A stretch of DNA of 64,000 bases from Verrucomicrobiota bacterium (lineage in GTDB: Bacteria; Verrucomicrobiota; Verrucomicrobiia; Verrucomicrobiales; DEV007): NCBI GenBank assembly GCA_003402735.1, contig QQNE01000002.1, positions 45,879-109,878 of the forward strand, written 5' to 3'. Shown piece by piece: positions 61,698 through 64,000 of this stretch; position 1 is the stretch's first letter, and each line of letters begins with the position of its first letter. Position numbers and translations under genes: made by a program. The notes under the pieces are model-generated. The model was not told the DNA's origin. It did not search any database and worked only from the letters and a program-made list of their open reading frames with translations.

Positions 61698-62817
61698 CCC
61701 GCGAACCGGTGGCCTTTTCCTGGCTCATGCGGTGGGCCTGTTGCCTGGTGGCTGCGGTGGCAAGCCGGAAGGCGGACTCCGTTTGCCCCAAGTCGGAGCT
61801 TGCCTCCAAGGCCCGTTCCGCGGTGGATTTTTGCTGGAGGAGCCTGCAGATTTCTCCATCCAGTTCGTCGATCACTTCTTTCCGCTCGGTCTTGGCCCGG
61901 ACGAATTGTTCCTTTTCCGTTTGCTCCGCGTTCCGGGCCGCCGTCAGGGCGAGGTGCAGCGCCAGGAGTTCGTCGTCCAGCCGTGCCAGGTTCGCTTGTC
62001 GGGTTCGCCGCACGCGCTCCTCCTCGCTGGCTTCGTCGTCCATTCGTTGCCGGGTTTCCGTGAGGGCGGTGAGGGCGGTTTCCAGGTCCATCCGTTGCCT
62101 GGACAACCCCTCGACGACTTCTTGTGCGGCGTCGATTTGCCGTTTGAGCACGGTCAAGGCGGCTTGGGCACAGGTCCACTCGGCGCGCGTTGTTTCCAGC
62201 GCTTCCCGTTGTGCTTGCTCTTCGGCCGCGGCGGTTTCCCTTTCCCTCCGCGCGCGCTCGATGTGTCTGTTCAGCTTCTCCAGTTCTTCCAGGGCGGATC
62301 CGACTGCGCTCTGGTGAGTGGCGGCCCGTTCGCGCAACTCGATCACCTCAGACTCGTGCTCTCCGCGGATGCGTTCCAATTCGGCGAATTCGTGGCGGGT
62401 GAGGACGAGATCGTGTCGGACCCGGTCGAGCTCCACCTTTGCCTGAATCAGTTCCGCCGGGGCCGCTGCCAAGTCCTGGCGCTGGCGTCGCAGGGTTTCG
62501 AGGTCCCTCCTGAGCTCCGCCCGTTGGGCGCGGAGTCCGGGCACGTCCTTGCTGAGCGAGATCCGGTCTTGCAGGGTTTGCTCCAATTCTGCGACGCCCT
62601 CCTTGAGTCTTCGGAATTGTTGGTTGCGATCGGAAATCGCGCGATCGAGAAAGGCGATTTCCCGGGCGCGGCGCTCCACGCCGAGGGCGGCCACCCGGTT
62701 GCGCCAAGTCAGAGTCGCCTCGCCCCATGCGGGGCCCTGGCTGGTGGCCGGGGGAAGCGGTGGGATGTCCGCCGGGGAAGGGCGGAGCTCGGAACGGGTG
62801 CGGGCGCGCTTGGCCAT
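61678..62817 (-). CDS. Long coiled-coil protein
   Basis: 379 residues from ATG 62817. After a Pro-rich start of about 30 residues nearly all of it is predicted coiled coil, rich in Arg, Glu, Leu and Ala (RAQRAELRRDLETLRRQRQD; REAALETTR-like repeats). No enzymatic motif. Possible structural or scaffold protein. A promoter-like TTGCAT-N17-TATTCC lies upstream. Confidence 0.7.
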   Translation of the reverse strand: MAKRARTRSELRPSPADIPPLPPATSQGPAWGEATLTWRNRVAALGVERRAREIAFLDRAISDRNQQFRRLKEGVAELEQTLQDRISLSKDVPGLRAQRAELRRDLETLRRQRQDLAAAPAELIQAKVELDRVRHDLVLTRHEFAELERIRGEHESEVIELRERAATHQSAVGSALEELEKLNRHIERARRERETAAAEEQAQREALETTRAEWTCAQAALTVLKRQIDAAQEVVEGLSRQRMDLETALTALTETRQRMDDEASEEERVRRTRQANLARLDDELLALHLALTAARNAEQTEKEQFVRAKTERKEVIDELDGEICRLLQQKSTAERALEASSDLGQTESAFRLATAATRQQAHRMSQEKATGSRANGCPK

Positions 62818-62847
62818 GGTGAGAACGGGGGCAGCGAAGCGCCACAA

Positions 62848-62876
62848 GGAATAGGAGAAAATTCGCAATTATGCAA
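62848..62876 (-). promoter_or_regulatory. Promoter-like sequence of the coiled-coil gene
   Basis: Minus strand: TTGCAT (62876-62871), 17 bases, TATTCC (62853-62848). It sits in the 87-base gap after the methyltransferase gene and gives a leader of about 25 bases. Confidence 0.4.
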
Positions 62877-62904
62877 ACTTTCTCATTCATGAAACATATG
62901 GAAG

Positions 62905-63492
62905 TTACATTTGCGTGGGGTGCCGTTGGCGGACGGCTTCGAAAAGGCAGACTCCCGCGGCCACGGAAACATTGAGGCAGGGGACGCTGCCCAGCATGGG
63001 GATTCGGGTGAGAAAATCGCACCCTTCTCTGGTGAGGCGCCGCATGCCCGATCCTTCTGCGCCCATGACCAGGCCGATGGGTCCCCGCAAATCGATCTCG
63101 TGGATGGTCCGGGTGGCCGAGTCATCCGTGCCGACGAGCCAAACACCGAGTTCCTGCAATTTTTTCATGGCGCGGGCCAAGTTGGTGACTTGGACGACTG
63201 GGGTGACGGTGGCGGCACCGCAGGAGACTCGGACGACGGTGTCGGTGACTCCGGCGGAATGGTGTTTGGGAGTGACGATGCCGAGGGCGCCGGCGGCATT
63301 GGCCGAGCGGAGGCAAGCTCCGAGGTTGTGGGGATCGGTGACTTCGTCGAGAATCAGGAGCAACGGGTTGTCGGTGGCGATGACGCGGTCGTAGAGGTCT
63401 TCCTCGCAAAGATGTGGCAAGGGACCGGCCGCTTCCGTGGCGTGGCGGTTGGCGCGCGGTTGATGGGCGGTTTGAGGGCGCTTAGTTTTCAT
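62905..63492 (-). CDS. TrmH/SpoU-family rRNA methyltransferase, RlmB-like, lacking the N-terminal domain
   Basis: 195 residues. The SPOUT knot motifs are all present: [21 protein letters not shown] (motif 1, Asn and Arg), [14 protein letters not shown] (motif 2) and [17 protein letters not shown] (motif 3). Family members such as RlmB are about 250 residues with an N-terminal L30e-like RNA-binding domain; here only about 40 polar residues precede the catalytic part. It likely 2'-O-methylates rRNA or tRNA ribose with SAM; the target cannot be told. Confidence 0.85.
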   Translation of the reverse strand: MKTKRPQTAHQPRANRHATEAAGPLPHLCEEDLYDRVIATDNPLLLILDEVTDPHNLGACLRSANAAGALGIVTPKHHSAGVTDTVVRVSCGAATVTPVVQVTNLARAMKKLQELGVWLVGTDDSATRTIHEIDLRGPIGLVMGAEGSGMRRLTREGCDFLTRIPMLGSVPCLNVSVAAGVCLFEAVRQRHPTQM

Positions 63493-63713
63493 CCGTAGTC
63501 AGGCATCCTGCGGAATCCTGAATTTATCTCTTCGTTTTTCAAAAATTCGCACGATGATGGCACAAGGCCGAATTCCGGGCATGCCGGTGTGGTCGTTGGC
63601 GTCAGGCCGCGGCTCACCTTTTCCCGGCGAGCGGAACCCCTGTCTTCAAAGGCCTGCACACCGCTGGTCGAGACGAGCCGCTCCTCGGAAAACCTGCCTG
63701 CTTGCAAGTGCCT

Positions 63714-64000
63714 ATGTCCAATAAAAATCCGAGTTCTTCAAATTCCAGAGGTCCATCGCCCTCTTCGTCGTCTTCTTCGTCTGGCCAGCGCAGTCCCGGC
63801 GCGCCAGGAGGTTCAGGTCAGCAGAACCGGGGTCCTGGAGGGCAGGGTCAAGGGGGATCCCATTCGCGTGGGCCCGGGTCATCTGGACCGGGACAGCGGG
63901 GTCCGGGTTATCAGGGCGGTGGGGGTGGCGGAGGTCCGAGACCGCCTGGTGGTGGCGGAGGTCCGAGACCGCCTGGTGGTGGCGGAGGTCCGAGACCGCC
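63714..64000 (+). CDS. Gly/Pro/Ser-rich protein, 3' end outside window
   Basis: The frame is open from ATG 63714 to the window edge. The visible 95 residues are low-complexity: a Ser-rich start (PSPSSSSSSGQ), then Gly/Gln/Pro/Arg (GGQGQGGSHSRGPG), ending in repeats of GGGGGPRPP. Charged, Gly-Arg-rich leaders of this kind occur in RNA-binding proteins such as some Rho factors and helicases, but the body is not visible, so no function is assigned. Confidence 0.6.
   Translation, partial: MSNKNPSSSNSRGPSPSSSSSSSGQRSPGAPGGSGQQNRGPGGQGQGGSHSRGPGSSGPGQRGPGYQGGGGGGGPRPPGGGGGPRPPGGGGGPRP
63921..64000 (+). repeat. 27-base tandem repeat coding GGGGGPRPP
   Basis: Units begin at 63921, 63948 and 63975; the last runs into the window edge. 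Each encodes G-G-G-G-G-P-R-P-P. The second and third are identical over the visible bases; the first differs slightly at its start. Confidence 0.85.

Noticed and set aside
1..64000. DnaA-box cluster marking the origin itself
   Set aside because: I found no group of TTATNCACA boxes or A/T-rich unwinding region, so the parS cluster suggests origin proximity but oriC is not in view.
1..64000. CRISPR array, transposase or prophage
   Set aside because: No regularly spaced repeats, no transposase/integrase genes and no phage structural genes were seen.

Overview
The window is 64 kb of ordinary-density, roughly 60% GC bacterial chromosome. It carries about 58 protein genes, one tRNA and the RNase P RNA. 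The gene content suggests a member of the Verrucomicrobiota, possibly the Limisphaerales/Pedosphaera side. The markers are a planctomycete-type multidomain cytochrome (PSCyt1/DUF1587/DUF1595/DUF1592/DUF1588/DUF1585) paired with a Tat-type DUF1552 protein, a secreted FAD oxidoreductase with a golvesin-like tail, a sialidase, a GYF_2+RDD membrane protein, and a proline-rich tail-anchored protein with a KRETVRITLK-type N-terminus. This assignment is inferred from gene content; no 16S gene is present.

Layout. 1-5.7 kb: end of a LolC/E-like permease, an RDD protein, a sialidase, a DEDDy exonuclease and a secreted FAD oxidoreductase. 5.7-6.4 kb: a non-coding stretch holding an inverted-repeat element. 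6.4-14.5 kb: recA, a GspF/PilC-like protein, ribD plus a HAD phosphatase, mnmG, and pdhA-pdhB. Three near-identical parS palindromes (ParB sites) lie within 2.2 kb here, which points to an origin-proximal position. 14.8-19.2 kb: DUF1592 cytochrome, DUF1552 protein, polysaccharide deacetylase. 19.2-26 kb: glycosyltransferase, then efp, a membrane HEWTH protein, a DUF1648 protein, ogt and alkB in one run, then secreted/unknown proteins and ndk. 26-30 kb: unknown protein, class I fumarase, fatty acid desaturase, zinc ribbon. 30.3-34.7 kb: hypF-hypD-hypE hydrogenase maturation genes without hydrogenase subunits. 34.7-37.6 kb: tRNA-Ala(GGC), an M28 peptidase, an EVE-domain protein and an isolated nuoB-nuoC pair in which nuoB is frameshifted. 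38-44 kb: typA, zwf-opcA, a LolD-like ATPase and rnpB with a clear promoter. 43.9-49.7 kb: an epimerase-like protein lacking the usual Tyr, a 3-methyladenine glycosylase/aldo-keto reductase/FAD oxidoreductase operon, HAD hydrolase, trxA. 49.8-51.2 kb: a proline-rich tail-anchored protein and a 26-residue stand-alone copy of its membrane tail. 51.2-64 kb: metH behind a palindromic operator, a pseudopilin, a PhoD-like phosphatase, glnD, recF, an HDAC-like amidohydrolase, a coiled-coil protein, a short RlmB-like methyltransferase and the start of a Gly/Pro-rich protein.

Most genes are housekeeping, and I do not see a complete novel defence or biosynthetic system. The observations most worth following are the parS cluster, the repeat element at 5.9 kb, the duplicated membrane tail, the palindrome in front of metH, the HAD phosphatase translationally coupled to ribD, and the frameshifted orphan nuoB. 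Several gene pairs are packed so tightly that their ends or starts overlap on opposite strands.
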